A DNA stretch of 64,000 bases from positions 62,001-126,000 of the forward strand of contig NZ_JNJO01000002.1 of assembly GCF_000701685.1 (NCBI RefSeq), read 5' to 3'. Positions 17,563 through 25,697 of this stretch are shown here, one piece after another; position 1 is the first letter of the stretch; each line of letters begins with the position of its first letter. Under the pieces are notes generated by a model that was given only the letters and a program-made list of their open reading frames with translations, did not search any database and was not told the origin of the DNA. Position numbers and translations under genes: made by a program. Source of the stretch: Gemella sanguinis ATCC 700632. Lineage in GTDB: Bacteria > Bacillota > Bacilli > Staphylococcales > Gemellaceae.

Positions 17563-18648
17563 TTACAGCTTAACGATTTCTCTATATCTAAATGTAGGAT
17601 TTGGTCGTCCAGGAATAAGTGCATTAAGTTTTTCTTGTTTATAACCTACAGCACTGAATACTCTTTCTACTTCTTCTTTAACTATTTCTACTAAAGTATC
17701 TGGGTGCACTTCAACACGTGCATTAACTGTTAAGTACACATCATCACTTTTACTATCTAGAGTACGTAAACTTCCAGTTTCTTTTTTACCAACGATATTA
17801 CCTACAATACCTTCGTTTTTACCTTGTAATAAGAATTTAACGTGTCCTACGTTTAATCCTTGTGAGTCAAAACGTTCACCTAAATTAGCTAGAAATGCAG
17901 CCGCAAGTTCATTGAAGTTTTCTTCTTTCGCTACACTATATGTTCCATTTAACCAACCAAATAGCGCTTCCCCATCAGCATATGTATCATAGTCAACTTC
18001 AACTATTCTACGTCCTACTTCTTTTTCACTATTAACGATATAGTTAAACCATTCATCTAGTCCTTCACCAGTTTTAACACTTGCTGTAAGTACATTTTCA
18101 TTGTTGAATTCTTTTTTAGTTTGTTCTACTAATTCAGATAACTCAGCTTCTGATAATAAGTCTGTTTTATTAATTAAGATTACATCTGCTTCTTCAAATT
18201 GTTTATAGATAATATAATCTCCAGGATTTGAGTGATCTTTTAGTACAGCTCTTAGGCGAGTTGGATCTGCTAATGCTGTTAATTGTTTTAAATTAACTTT
18301 ATCGCTATATTTTTCTTTTAATGGTTGCATAATTGTTGCAGATAAATCTGTACAACTACCAACAGGTTCAGCTAAAATAATATCACTGTTATTAGCTTCT
18401 TGAAGGTGTGCAATTGCTTCAGCAAATCCACCAAAGTTACAGCAGAAACAGCTTCCACTTACTTCTTCAACAATATCATTATTTGTTTCTAAAAATGAAG
18501 TATCTACTAATTCACTAGCTTGGTCATTAGTAATTAATCCTACTTTACGTCCTTTTGAGTTCAAACGTTTTGCAACTTCCCATAAAAGACTAGTTTTCCC
18601 AGCTCCTAAAAAGCCACCTACTAAAATTAAATCTGTTTTGTTTGACAT
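17563..18648 (-). CDS. CobW/COG0523-family metallochaperone GTPase
   Basis: A 361-residue G3E GTPase. Walker A GGFLGAGKTS lies at residues 11-20. The metal-binding CxCC signature of the family appears as C67-F-C69-C70 in GSCFCCNFGG, followed by AEPVGSC (Walker B-type region) and NKTDLL for guanine specificity. The C-terminal half lacks the canonical His-rich tail. It ends with RVEVHPDTLVEIVKEEVERVF and a GRPNPTFRYREIV segment, as in a COG0523 subgroup often annotated P47K in anaerobes. Such proteins deliver zinc or cobalt-type cofactors to client enzymes. It lies between glpF (45 bp upstream) and arsM (about 100 bp downstream), all in one direction. The client is unknown. Confidence 0.85.
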   Translation of the reverse strand: MSNKTDLILVGGFLGAGKTSLLWEVAKRLNSKGRKVGLITNDQASELVDTSFLETNNDIVEEVSGSCFCCNFGGFAEAIAHLQEANNSDIILAEPVGSCTDLSATIMQPLKEKYSDKVNLKQLTALADPTRLRAVLKDHSNPGDYIIYKQFEEADVILINKTDLLSEAELSELVEQTKKEFNNENVLTASVKTGEGLDEWFNYIVNSEKEVGRRIVEVDYDTYADGEALFGWLNGTYSVAKEENFNELAAAFLANLGERFDSQGLNVGHVKFLLQGKNEGIVGNIVGKKETGSLRTLDSKSDDVYLTVNARVEVHPDTLVEIVKEEVERVFSAVGYKQEKLNALIPGRPNPTFRYREIVKL

Positions 18649-18693
18649 ATTAACTCTCTCCTTTAGTTAAAAGTATATTTTATTTGTGTGATT

Positions 18694-19506
18694 TTATTTA
18701 TTTAGTTCTGATTGTTTTTTCATAGCTGGCTCTAATACTTTTGTAAAGAAATATCCAGCTAGAATACCACCAATAAGTGGTGCAAGAATATATACCCAGA
18801 AGAAGCCTCCACTTGAGTCTGGGAATGCTGCACTACCCCAACCGAACATCCACGCTACTAAACGTGGTGCGAAGTCACGTGTTGGGTTCATACCAGCTTG
18901 TGTAATTGATGCTAATAGCGCAAGAAGTGATCCTACTGTTAACCCTATTAAAATTGGAGCTGTATTATCATTTGGTCTTCCTACATTTGCACCTTCTGTA
19001 AATAAGAAAATAATAAGTACTAATAAAAACGTTCCTAAAGCCTCTACTGCAAAAGCAAGTGGCATAGATATATTATATCCACCTGGTTGGTTATAATATT
19101 CACCAAACATTTTCGCTGTTGTTACAGATTCAAAAGTACCTCTAACAATATTTTTCTTAGCTTCATATTGAGCTATTGATGAACCATATATGCCATAAAC
19201 TGTTAAAGCTCCTAATAATGAACCTATAAATTGTCCTGCTACATAAGTTGGTAATCTCTTTGCACTCATACGACCTGTTAGTACCATAGCTACTGAAACC
19301 GCTGGGTTAAAGTGAGCGTTACTTAGATGTCTAGTCATATAAATACCAAAAGTTACTGCTAATGCCCAAATCATACCAATTTGGAATAAACTTTGATGAG
19401 CATCATATAGGACAGCTGCTGCCACCGCACCTGTTCCAAAAAGAACTAAGACAAATGACCCAATTAACTCTCCTAAAAAATCATTTTTTAAAGAATAATT
19501 TTGCAT
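18694..19506 (-). CDS. glpF: Aquaglyceroporin (GlpF-type MIP channel)
   Basis: A 270-residue channel with six membrane helices and two half-helix loops. The first signature is N67-P-A69 (AHFNPAVSV). The second is N208-P-T210-R-D (QAGMNPTRDFAPR), with Ala replaced by Thr but the filter Arg and the GlpF-specific Asp kept, which indicates a glycerol-conducting rather than strict water channel. The long loop before helix 6 (FGWGSAAFPDSSGG) is GlpF-like. GlpF-type channels also pass arsenite and methylarsenite, which is notable beside arsM. It is the first gene of the cobW-arsM unit, with a promoter at 19545-19573. Confidence 0.9.
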   Translation of the reverse strand: MQNYSLKNDFLGELIGSFVLVLFGTGAVAAAVLYDAHQSLFQIGMIWALAVTFGIYMTRHLSNAHFNPAVSVAMVLTGRMSAKRLPTYVAGQFIGSLLGALTVYGIYGSSIAQYEAKKNIVRGTFESVTTAKMFGEYYNQPGGYNISMPLAFAVEALGTFLLVLIIFLFTEGANVGRPNDNTAPILIGLTVGSLLALLASITQAGMNPTRDFAPRLVAWMFGWGSAAFPDSSGGFFWVYILAPLIGGILAGYFFTKVLEPAMKKQSELNK

Positions 19507-19817
19507 TAAAGTTTTATCTCCTTTTCATATATTAATATAATTGCATTATACCGAAAAAACAATAATATTTGAACTATTATTTTTTGTTATGTAAATCAAA
19601 AATACTCCTTTTTTTCTAATTATTATTATAGAATCTGTATAATCAAAAATATAAAATATACTTCACTTATCATATATTTATATATGTAAATACTATAATA
19701 CCAAACTAATTAAAATACTCTTAAAAAAATAATCAAAATAAATAAAATTATATTATTTTTTATTAAAATATTTATAATTAAACAATTTTCTAAGGTCAAT
19801 TTACCTAATAGTTTATT
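19507..19817. other. 311-bp gene-free region between scrK and glpF
   Basis: Very A+T-rich. The only clear element is the promoter at 19545-19573. No hairpin terminator for the upstream scr operon or other RNA structure stands out; scrK may terminate beyond its stop at 19818 at a weak site. Confidence 0.5.
19545..19573 (-). promoter_or_regulatory. Promoter of glpF-cobW-arsM
   Basis: On the minus strand, TTCAAA (19568-19573) and a perfect TATAAT (19545-19550) are exactly 17 bp apart, 38 bp from the glpF ATG. An AAAGGAG ribosome site follows. Confidence 0.65.
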
Positions 19818-20756
19818 TTATATTAAATTTTTATACTCTTCTTCTGTTAAATAACTAGAAATAGCACCTGTTTTTGTCGTCGTCAAGCTAGCGTAGTTTG
19901 TTGCAAAAGTAGCCATTTCCGATAATTCTTCTTCTGTTATTTCATCAAGATTATTATGATTTAATAGTTTTGATAAAAATGAACCTGCAAAAGCATCTCC
20001 TGCCCCTGTAGTATCTATTGCCCTAACATTTGGAATTTCTGTTACGGCTTTTTTATCTTGATAATATACTTCTGCTCCATGTTCTCCTTTAGTGTAAAGA
20101 ACAACTTTTATGTGTGAAAAGTCTTTTTCTAGAGCTTCTTTAATATTTGTTGTACCAGTTAAAAATTCAAGTTCGTTATCAGCAACCTTGATTACATCAA
20201 CATATGGTAAAAATTCTTTAATTGTTTCTAAATATACTTTTTTATCTTCCCAAAGATTAAATCTTAAGTTAACATCGAAACAAATTAGAACTCCAGCTTC
20301 TTTTGCTTTTTTTAATAAAAGATGATGGCTTTCTTTTGATTCTTCTTGAATAGCAATACTAGCAAAGTGAATTGCTTCTATTTCAGATAAATCTACTTTT
20401 TCTACATCTTCTTTACTAATTTTTAAAGCTGAAGAACCTTTGAAGTAAAAACTAAATGAACGGTCTCCTGTTTCATCTAAAGATACAAATGCTAATGGTG
20501 TAAAACTATGCCCTTTTCGGCTTACATATTTACAATCTACATTTTCTTTTCTTAAAGTATTTTCTAAGAAATCTCCGAAGCCATCTTCTCCTAATGATGT
20601 TAATAGATAACTCTTATGACCTAATTTTTGAGTGACACATGCAACATTAGCTACACATCCCCCAGCTTCTTTTTTAAAAGATTTAACAGTATCGATTTTA
20701 CCTACACCTTCGCCAATAAAGTCAATTAGCATTTCTCCTATACATAAAACTGCCAT
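19818..20756 (-). CDS. scrK: Fructokinase (PfkB family)
   Basis: A 312-residue ribokinase/PfkB-fold sugar kinase. The first signature region is KEAGGCVANVA and the second DTTGAGDAFAGSF contains the catalytic Asp of the GAGD anion hole. It phosphorylates the free fructose released from sucrose 6-phosphate by ScrB. It starts one base after the scrB stop, so the two are translationally coupled, and it is the last gene of scrA-scrB-scrK. The PfkB-type sequence differs from the ROK-type fructokinase found in many streptococcal scr loci. Confidence 0.92.
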   Translation of the reverse strand: MAVLCIGEMLIDFIGEGVGKIDTVKSFKKEAGGCVANVACVTQKLGHKSYLLTSLGEDGFGDFLENTLRKENVDCKYVSRKGHSFTPLAFVSLDETGDRSFSFYFKGSSALKISKEDVEKVDLSEIEAIHFASIAIQEESKESHHLLLKKAKEAGVLICFDVNLRFNLWEDKKVYLETIKEFLPYVDVIKVADNELEFLTGTTNIKEALEKDFSHIKVVLYTKGEHGAEVYYQDKKAVTEIPNVRAIDTTGAGDAFAGSFLSKLLNHNNLDEITEEELSEMATFATNYASLTTTKTGAISSYLTEEEYKNLI

Positions 20757-20757
20757 T

Positions 20758-22068
20758 CTAGTTCTCCTCTCTAATTTCTATCTTTCCTAGTTTTTGTGCT
20801 ATATAATTATTTGCTGAAATTTTCACATTGTGATTATCTGGATAAAATCTTGTTGATAATGCAAAAGATCCGTCATTAGCAAATAATTCTATTGATGAAC
20901 TATCAAAAACTATTTCTACATTTTCTATATTCACTTTATAATTTCTATTATCACGACCATAGCCACTAGTCCCAAAATCTACTTTTAATTCATTATCATT
21001 GTAGCTCACTTTAAAATCAGCTATTTCGATTTCAAACTCTTGACCATGCTCTTGTTTATAATACCATGTTTTCTCAGTAAAATCACTATCTTTTATACTT
21101 TCTCCTAATAATTCTTTTACTGACTTGTGCAATGTTTGGCGTACTTTACCATCTTTATAATTTACTACACGAGGTATTGTTAAACAGTTTTGATATCCAA
21201 ATTTTGATGTTGGGTTTGTATAACTACTATCTGGAACATACATCCATCCTATTAGTACACGATTATTATCTTCATCTAAAAATGTTTGCGAAGCATAAAA
21301 ATCATGACCGTAATCTAATAGACTAAAGTTATTTATTTTTTCTACATTCTCAATTCCTTCTTCTACAACTGAATATCCAATTTGATACATATTCTCATAA
21401 TTAGGATACATTCTAGATATTCCTTGAGGAGAGAACATAAAGATTTCTTTTCCATCTACTTCAAAATAGTCTGGACATTCCCACATAAAACCTAGATTTT
21501 TCTCAGAGTAAATAGTTTTGTATGGTTCTAAAGTATCATTATCATATACTAATAAGCATCCATAATCATTACTATCTCTAGCTCCAAGCACTAGATAGTT
21601 TTTACCATTTTTTTCGAATACTTTTGGGTCCCTAACATGGTTTGACATATTAGGATAATCATCTGTCGTTAAAAGACATTTTTTCTCAGTAAAGTTTACT
21701 CCATCCTCTGTTGAGAATGATATGGTATTATGACCACGCCCAGCATGAACGTAGTCATAATCTCCTTTATATTTCACATTTCCTGTGTAATAGAAAACTA
21801 ACTTATCACCTTCTACATTAGCACTTCCAGAGTAAACACCACTTTTTTCTTCTTCAATTGTTGGTGTTAAGAATACGCCTTGATCTTCATATTTTTTAAG
21901 ATCGCTACTTGTATAGTAATACCATAGTTTCAATCCACCATTTACTTCATATGAGTATTGATGAAATATATGATATTTACCTTTAAAATAAGCTAGTCCG
22001 TTTGGATCATTTAGCCAACCTTTTTCTGGTTCTAAATGAAGATTTTGCTTCCAATTATTAGCTAGCAT
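20758..22068 (-). CDS. scrB: Sucrose-6-phosphate hydrolase (GH32 invertase)
   Basis: A 436-residue GH32 enzyme with the three catalytic motifs: WLNDPNG (nucleophile Asp, near residue 20), RDPKVF (transition-state Asp) and WECPDYF (acid/base Glu). The five-bladed propeller domain is followed by a C-terminal beta-sandwich ending with FDSSSIELFANDG. It is cytoplasmic, without a signal peptide, as expected for an enzyme that cleaves the phosphorylated sucrose delivered by the PTS into glucose 6-phosphate and fructose. Its start overlaps the end of scrA by 11 bases. Confidence 0.95.
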   Translation of the reverse strand: MLANNWKQNLHLEPEKGWLNDPNGLAYFKGKYHIFHQYSYEVNGGLKLWYYYTSSDLKKYEDQGVFLTPTIEEEKSGVYSGSANVEGDKLVFYYTGNVKYKGDYDYVHAGRGHNTISFSTEDGVNFTEKKCLLTTDDYPNMSNHVRDPKVFEKNGKNYLVLGARDSNDYGCLLVYDNDTLEPYKTIYSEKNLGFMWECPDYFEVDGKEIFMFSPQGISRMYPNYENMYQIGYSVVEEGIENVEKINNFSLLDYGHDFYASQTFLDEDNNRVLIGWMYVPDSSYTNPTSKFGYQNCLTIPRVVNYKDGKVRQTLHKSVKELLGESIKDSDFTEKTWYYKQEHGQEFEIEIADFKVSYNDNELKVDFGTSGYGRDNRNYKVNIENVEIVFDSSSIELFANDGSFALSTRFYPDNHNVKISANNYIAQKLGKIEIREEN

Positions 22069-23560
22069 TCACAAGCTCTTTCTTAGTTTTGAAGAAGTAT
22101 GCTGTTACTGAGAATGCTACTATGAATGATAATGCTATACCAATGGCAAATACTGACCAGTGATTTGCAGGAATTGAGATGAATCCTGGAAGCCCTGCTG
22201 CACCTAAAGCTGATGCAAATACTTTGTTAAATCCAATCCATGCACTACCTACAGCACTTCCTGCTATAGCTCCGTAGAATGGATATTTAAGTCTTAAGTT
22301 AACCCCAAACATCGCTGGTTCTGTAATACCTAGTAAAGCAGAAATACCTGATGCTGAAGAAATTGATTTCATTTTTGTGTTTTTAGAGAATACTAATACT
22401 GCTAGAACTGCTGCCCCTTGAGCTACGTTTGACATAGATGCAATAGGGAAAATAAATGTTAGTCCTGTTGCAGCTAATAATTGAGTTTCGATAGCTGCGA
22501 AACTTTGGTGAAGACCAGTAATAACGATTGGTGCATATAATAGACCAAAGATACCAGCTCCAATAAATCCACCATTAGTGTATAACCATTGTAATCCTTC
22601 TCCAAGTAGAGTACCTGCTTCACGAAGAACTGGCCCCATCCATGCAAATGTTACAAATCCAGTTACGAATAATGAAATTAATGGTGTAGTTAAGTTATCT
22701 AACCATGATGGTGTTACGCGACGTAAGAATTTCTCGATAGTCGCAAGAATCCATGCTGCCGCTAAGATAGGCAATACTGTACCTTGATATCCTACTTTTG
22801 CAATCTTAAATCCAAATACATCCCAATATTGTAGAGTTGTTACTTTTTGTAAACCTTCTACTACTTGCCCACTTTGGTTAACAATATCTACAGCTGGTGC
22901 TAATAGTTGATTAGTAGCTGGATCTAATTTACCAAATGTATAGAAGTTCATAATATCTGGGTGAACCATTAACATTGCAAGTGCTGCCCCAAGATATGGG
23001 TTACCACCAAAACGCTTAGTTGCAGAAAAACCAATTAATACTGGTAAGAATACGAACGGTGCATTAGCAAAAACGTTAACCATATCAGCAAGTCCAGCAA
23101 TACTTGGGTTAGCTTCAATAACTGATTTACCAGTATAGAATAAATCTTTAGATGTTAATACGTTATTAATCCCCATTAATAACCCTCCAGCAACAATCGC
23201 TGGAATGATTGGTACGAAGATATCACTTAACATTTTAACAAAACGTTGAATAGGATTTCCTTTTGCTTTTTTTACTGTATCTGAAGAATCTTCTTCACTA
23301 TTAACATTATTTCCTTTATAAGCATCGTTATAAGCAGCATATACTTGTTGAACTAAACCACTTCCGAAGATTAATTGAAGTTGTCCATTATTAAAGAATA
23401 CACCTTTAACCCCTTCAATATCCTCTAACTTATCCTTATCATATTTTTCCTCATCATTTAATTCTAAACGAAGACGTGTTGCACAGTGAACTACACTACG
23501 AATGTTGCTTTCGCCACCACTGTGTTCTACAACTTCATTAACAACTTTTTTTAAATCCAT
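22058..23560 (-). CDS. scrA: Sucrose-specific PTS permease, EIIBC
   Basis: A 500-residue permease. The N-terminal IIB domain has the phospho-acceptor Cys26 (VHCATRLRLEL) and ends near residue 85. After a charged linker, the IIC domain has ten or so membrane helices, with GITEPAMFGVNLRLKYPF and GLHQSFAAIE conserved in the sucrose/beta-glucoside family. There is no IIA domain, so phosphate must come from a separate glucose-type EIIA. It imports sucrose as sucrose 6-phosphate. First gene of the operon; its promoter is bracketed by two identical operators. Confidence 0.93.
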   Translation of the reverse strand: MDLKKVVNEVVEHSGGESNIRSVVHCATRLRLELNDEEKYDKDKLEDIEGVKGVFFNNGQLQLIFGSGLVQQVYAAYNDAYKGNNVNSEEDSSDTVKKAKGNPIQRFVKMLSDIFVPIIPAIVAGGLLMGINNVLTSKDLFYTGKSVIEANPSIAGLADMVNVFANAPFVFLPVLIGFSATKRFGGNPYLGAALAMLMVHPDIMNFYTFGKLDPATNQLLAPAVDIVNQSGQVVEGLQKVTTLQYWDVFGFKIAKVGYQGTVLPILAAAWILATIEKFLRRVTPSWLDNLTTPLISLFVTGFVTFAWMGPVLREAGTLLGEGLQWLYTNGGFIGAGIFGLLYAPIVITGLHQSFAAIETQLLAATGLTFIFPIASMSNVAQGAAVLAVLVFSKNTKMKSISSASGISALLGITEPAMFGVNLRLKYPFYGAIAGSAVGSAWIGFNKVFASALGAAGLPGFISIPANHWSVFAIGIALSFIVAFSVTAYFFKTKKELVNAS

Positions 23561-23635
23561 TATATTTTTTCTCCTTTTTTATTTTTATTTATTTTTAATA
23601 ATAACACTTCGGTAAAAACCGATAAAATATAAATG

Positions 23636-23645
23636 GTAACGTTAC
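23636..23645. promoter_or_regulatory. Scr operator O1 (GTAACGTTAC)
   Basis: A perfect 10-bp palindrome with central CG, typical of LacI/GalR-family operators, placed 7 bp downstream of the scrA -10 box. An identical copy lies 55 bp away, upstream of the -35 box. Confidence 0.75.
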
Positions 23646-23652
23646 TTTTTAT

Positions 23653-23681
23653 ATTCTATATTACTTAAGTAGATTTGTCAA
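23653..23681 (-). promoter_or_regulatory. scrA promoter
   Basis: On the minus strand, a perfect TTGACA (23676-23681) and TAGAAT (23653-23658) are 17 bp apart, lying between the two operators. Repression by an ScrR-type protein is expected. Confidence 0.8.
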
Positions 23682-23690
23682 TAGAAAAAA

Positions 23691-23700
23691 GTAACGTTAC
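23691..23700. promoter_or_regulatory. Scr operator O2 (GTAACGTTAC)
   Basis: Identical to O1 and nine bases upstream of the scrA -35 box. The 55-bp centre spacing (about five helical turns) would suit cooperative or looping repression. Confidence 0.75.
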
Positions 23701-23780
23701 CTAAATTTTTTATTTTTATTTTTTTAAACTGAAAAACAATCATTATTTTAGCGATTGATTTTTAAAAAATAGTATATTTC

Positions 23781-23810
23781 TTGCTTATAGGATTTTAACT
23801 TTGATATAAT
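23781..23810 (+). promoter_or_regulatory. Promoter of the membrane GDPD gene
   Basis: TTGCTT (23781-23786) and a perfect TATAAT (23805-23810) are 18 bp apart, 39 bp before the ATG at 23850, with GGAAGG as the ribosome site. Confidence 0.65.
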
Positions 23811-23849
23811 CAAAGCAGCTTTATAATTAACTTAACGGAAGGAACTTCA

Positions 23850-25619
23850 ATGAATATATCTATTCTACGGCTTTTTAGCAAAATATGGACTAATATCTAT
23901 AAAAATAAATCAACCTATCTTGCAGTCGCTACCGTATTACAATTAACATTACTATGTGGTATTTGGTTAATTTCCAATATATTTCGTTTAGCTTTAAACT
24001 TTGCAGGAGAAGATAATCTAGATAAAAATAATATTTACCATATTATTTCAAACCCTATTAGTTTTATACTACTCATAGTCTTAATTCTCACTGCAGCATT
24101 TTTTATGTTTATAGAATTTTCTACATTAACCTTTACTATTTACGGTCAATTAGTAGAGAGCACCTATTCTATTCGTAACATTGCTGGTAACGCATGGAAG
24201 AAAATGAAAAATTTAATAGGTATTCAAATCATATTTTTCATTGGTTACTTTATTTTATCTATCCCTGTTGCTAATATTGGTATAAAATCAATACTCTCAC
24301 AGAATTTTTATATTCCTAAATTTATCACAGATGAACTTTCTAAATCTAATTCTGGAAGTTTGATTTTAGCTGCTGTTGTTATACTATCTACATATATACA
24401 TATTAGATTGATATTTACTCTTCCTCTAACAGCTATAAGTGATAAGAAAATTTTAGATAGTATAAAAGAAAGTTGGAGACTCACTAAAAAAGGTAAATTT
24501 AAATTCTTTATTACTATAGGTATATTTGAATTAATTTATGCCATAATTTCATTTACCACAGTAAGTTTAACAGTATCATTATTAGCTTTTATTGATCCAA
24601 AAGGCAATAATTTTATTATCGAAACAGTATTCTTTACTATCCTAAGTGCAACTATCTTTTTCTTTGGAGCCCTTTCTAAAGTAACGAGTATAACCGCAAT
24701 TATTACAGTATTAATAGAACAAGATCAGATATCTAAAGAAATGGTTATAAATAAAAAAGAAGATAAGAAAAAATCGCGAGTTCTTCTTTTCTTATCAACA
24801 GTTTTAGTTTTAGGAATAATTATTTTTAATGGTTTTACTTTATACTCTAATGGAGTTAATGACAATATCAAAACAATTGCCCATAGAGGATATGTAGAAA
24901 AAGGTGTAGAAAATTCTATTGAATCTCTTGAAGCTGCAGCTGAAGCTGGAGTCGATTATGTTGAGATGGATGTTCTTATGACAAAAGATAATAAGTTTAT
25001 AGTAATGCACGATTATAATTTAAAACGTCTTGCAGGTATAAATAAAAAAGTTCAAGATATGACATATAATGAATTAGTAGGTTTACCTATTTCCCAATCA
25101 GGTCATACAAGTAAGATACCATCTTTTGAAGAATATGTAAAAAGAGCTAAAGAACTTAACATGAAACTTGTAGTAGAATTAAAACCACATGGTGGTGAAC
25201 CAAATAACTATGTTGATATATTCCTAGAGAAGGTAAAAGAGTTAGATATAGAAAAAAATTATAAATATATGTCCCTAGATTTAAAAATTATGGAAGAATT
25301 AGAATCTAAAGCGCCTCAACTAGAAACTGGATATATAATTCCTTTCCAGTTTGGTAAGTTTTCTAATAATAATGTTGACTTCTTTGCTATAGAAGACTTT
25401 TCATTTAGTAATAGTTTAGTGGAACAAGCAAAAAAACAGAATAAAAGTGTTTATGTTTGGACAATAAATGAACCTAGCTTAATTACTAAATATTTACAAA
25501 GTCCTGCAAATGGTATAATAACAGACGAACCTACTCAAGTGAAAGAAACAAAAGAAAAATTAGAAAAAAACAACTCTTATTTTGATCGAGTATTGAGGTT
25601 AGCGGGACTAGAAGATTAG
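23850..25619 (+). CDS. Membrane-bound glycerophosphodiester phosphodiesterase
   Basis: A 589-residue protein. The first about 330 residues form a membrane domain with seven or eight helices (GDPD membrane domain family). The rest is a GDPD TIM barrel with the catalytic HRG (IAHRGYVEKGVENS), the metal ligands in YVEMDVLMTKD and the second catalytic His in VMHDYNLKRL, then VELKPHG and the C-terminal VYVWTINEP and GIITDEP motifs. It hydrolyses glycerophosphodiesters to glycerol 3-phosphate and an alcohol, probably at the membrane surface, acting on lipid or teichoic-acid-derived substrates. It is monocistronic with a strong terminator. The same two-domain layout is widespread in streptococci and relatives. 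Confidence 0.9.
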   Translation: MNISILRLFSKIWTNIYKNKSTYLAVATVLQLTLLCGIWLISNIFRLALNFAGEDNLDKNNIYHIISNPISFILLIVLILTAAFFMFIEFSTLTFTIYGQLVESTYSIRNIAGNAWKKMKNLIGIQIIFFIGYFILSIPVANIGIKSILSQNFYIPKFITDELSKSNSGSLILAAVVILSTYIHIRLIFTLPLTAISDKKILDSIKESWRLTKKGKFKFFITIGIFELIYAIISFTTVSLTVSLLAFIDPKGNNFIIETVFFTILSATIFFFGALSKVTSITAIITVLIEQDQISKEMVINKKEDKKKSRVLLFLSTVLVLGIIIFNGFTLYSNGVNDNIKTIAHRGYVEKGVENSIESLEAAAEAGVDYVEMDVLMTKDNKFIVMHDYNLKRLAGINKKVQDMTYNELVGLPISQSGHTSKIPSFEEYVKRAKELNMKLVVELKPHGGEPNNYVDIFLEKVKELDIEKNYKYMSLDLKIMEELESKAPQLETGYIIPFQFGKFSNNNVDFFAIEDFSFSNSLVEQAKKQNKSVYVWTINEPSLITKYLQSPANGIITDEPTQVKETKEKLEKNNSYFDRVLRLAGLED

Positions 25620-25622
25620 AAA

Positions 25623-25660
25623 AAACCTATATAAGTTGGTAAATTAACTTATATAGGTTT
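25623..25660 (+). terminator. Terminator of the GDPD gene
   Basis: A 15-bp perfect stem (aaacctatataagtt / aacttatataggttt), followed by ACTTTTTTAT. Confidence 0.9.
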
Positions 25661-25697
25661 ACTTTTTTATTAATCATTATTAGAAATTATCATGAAC

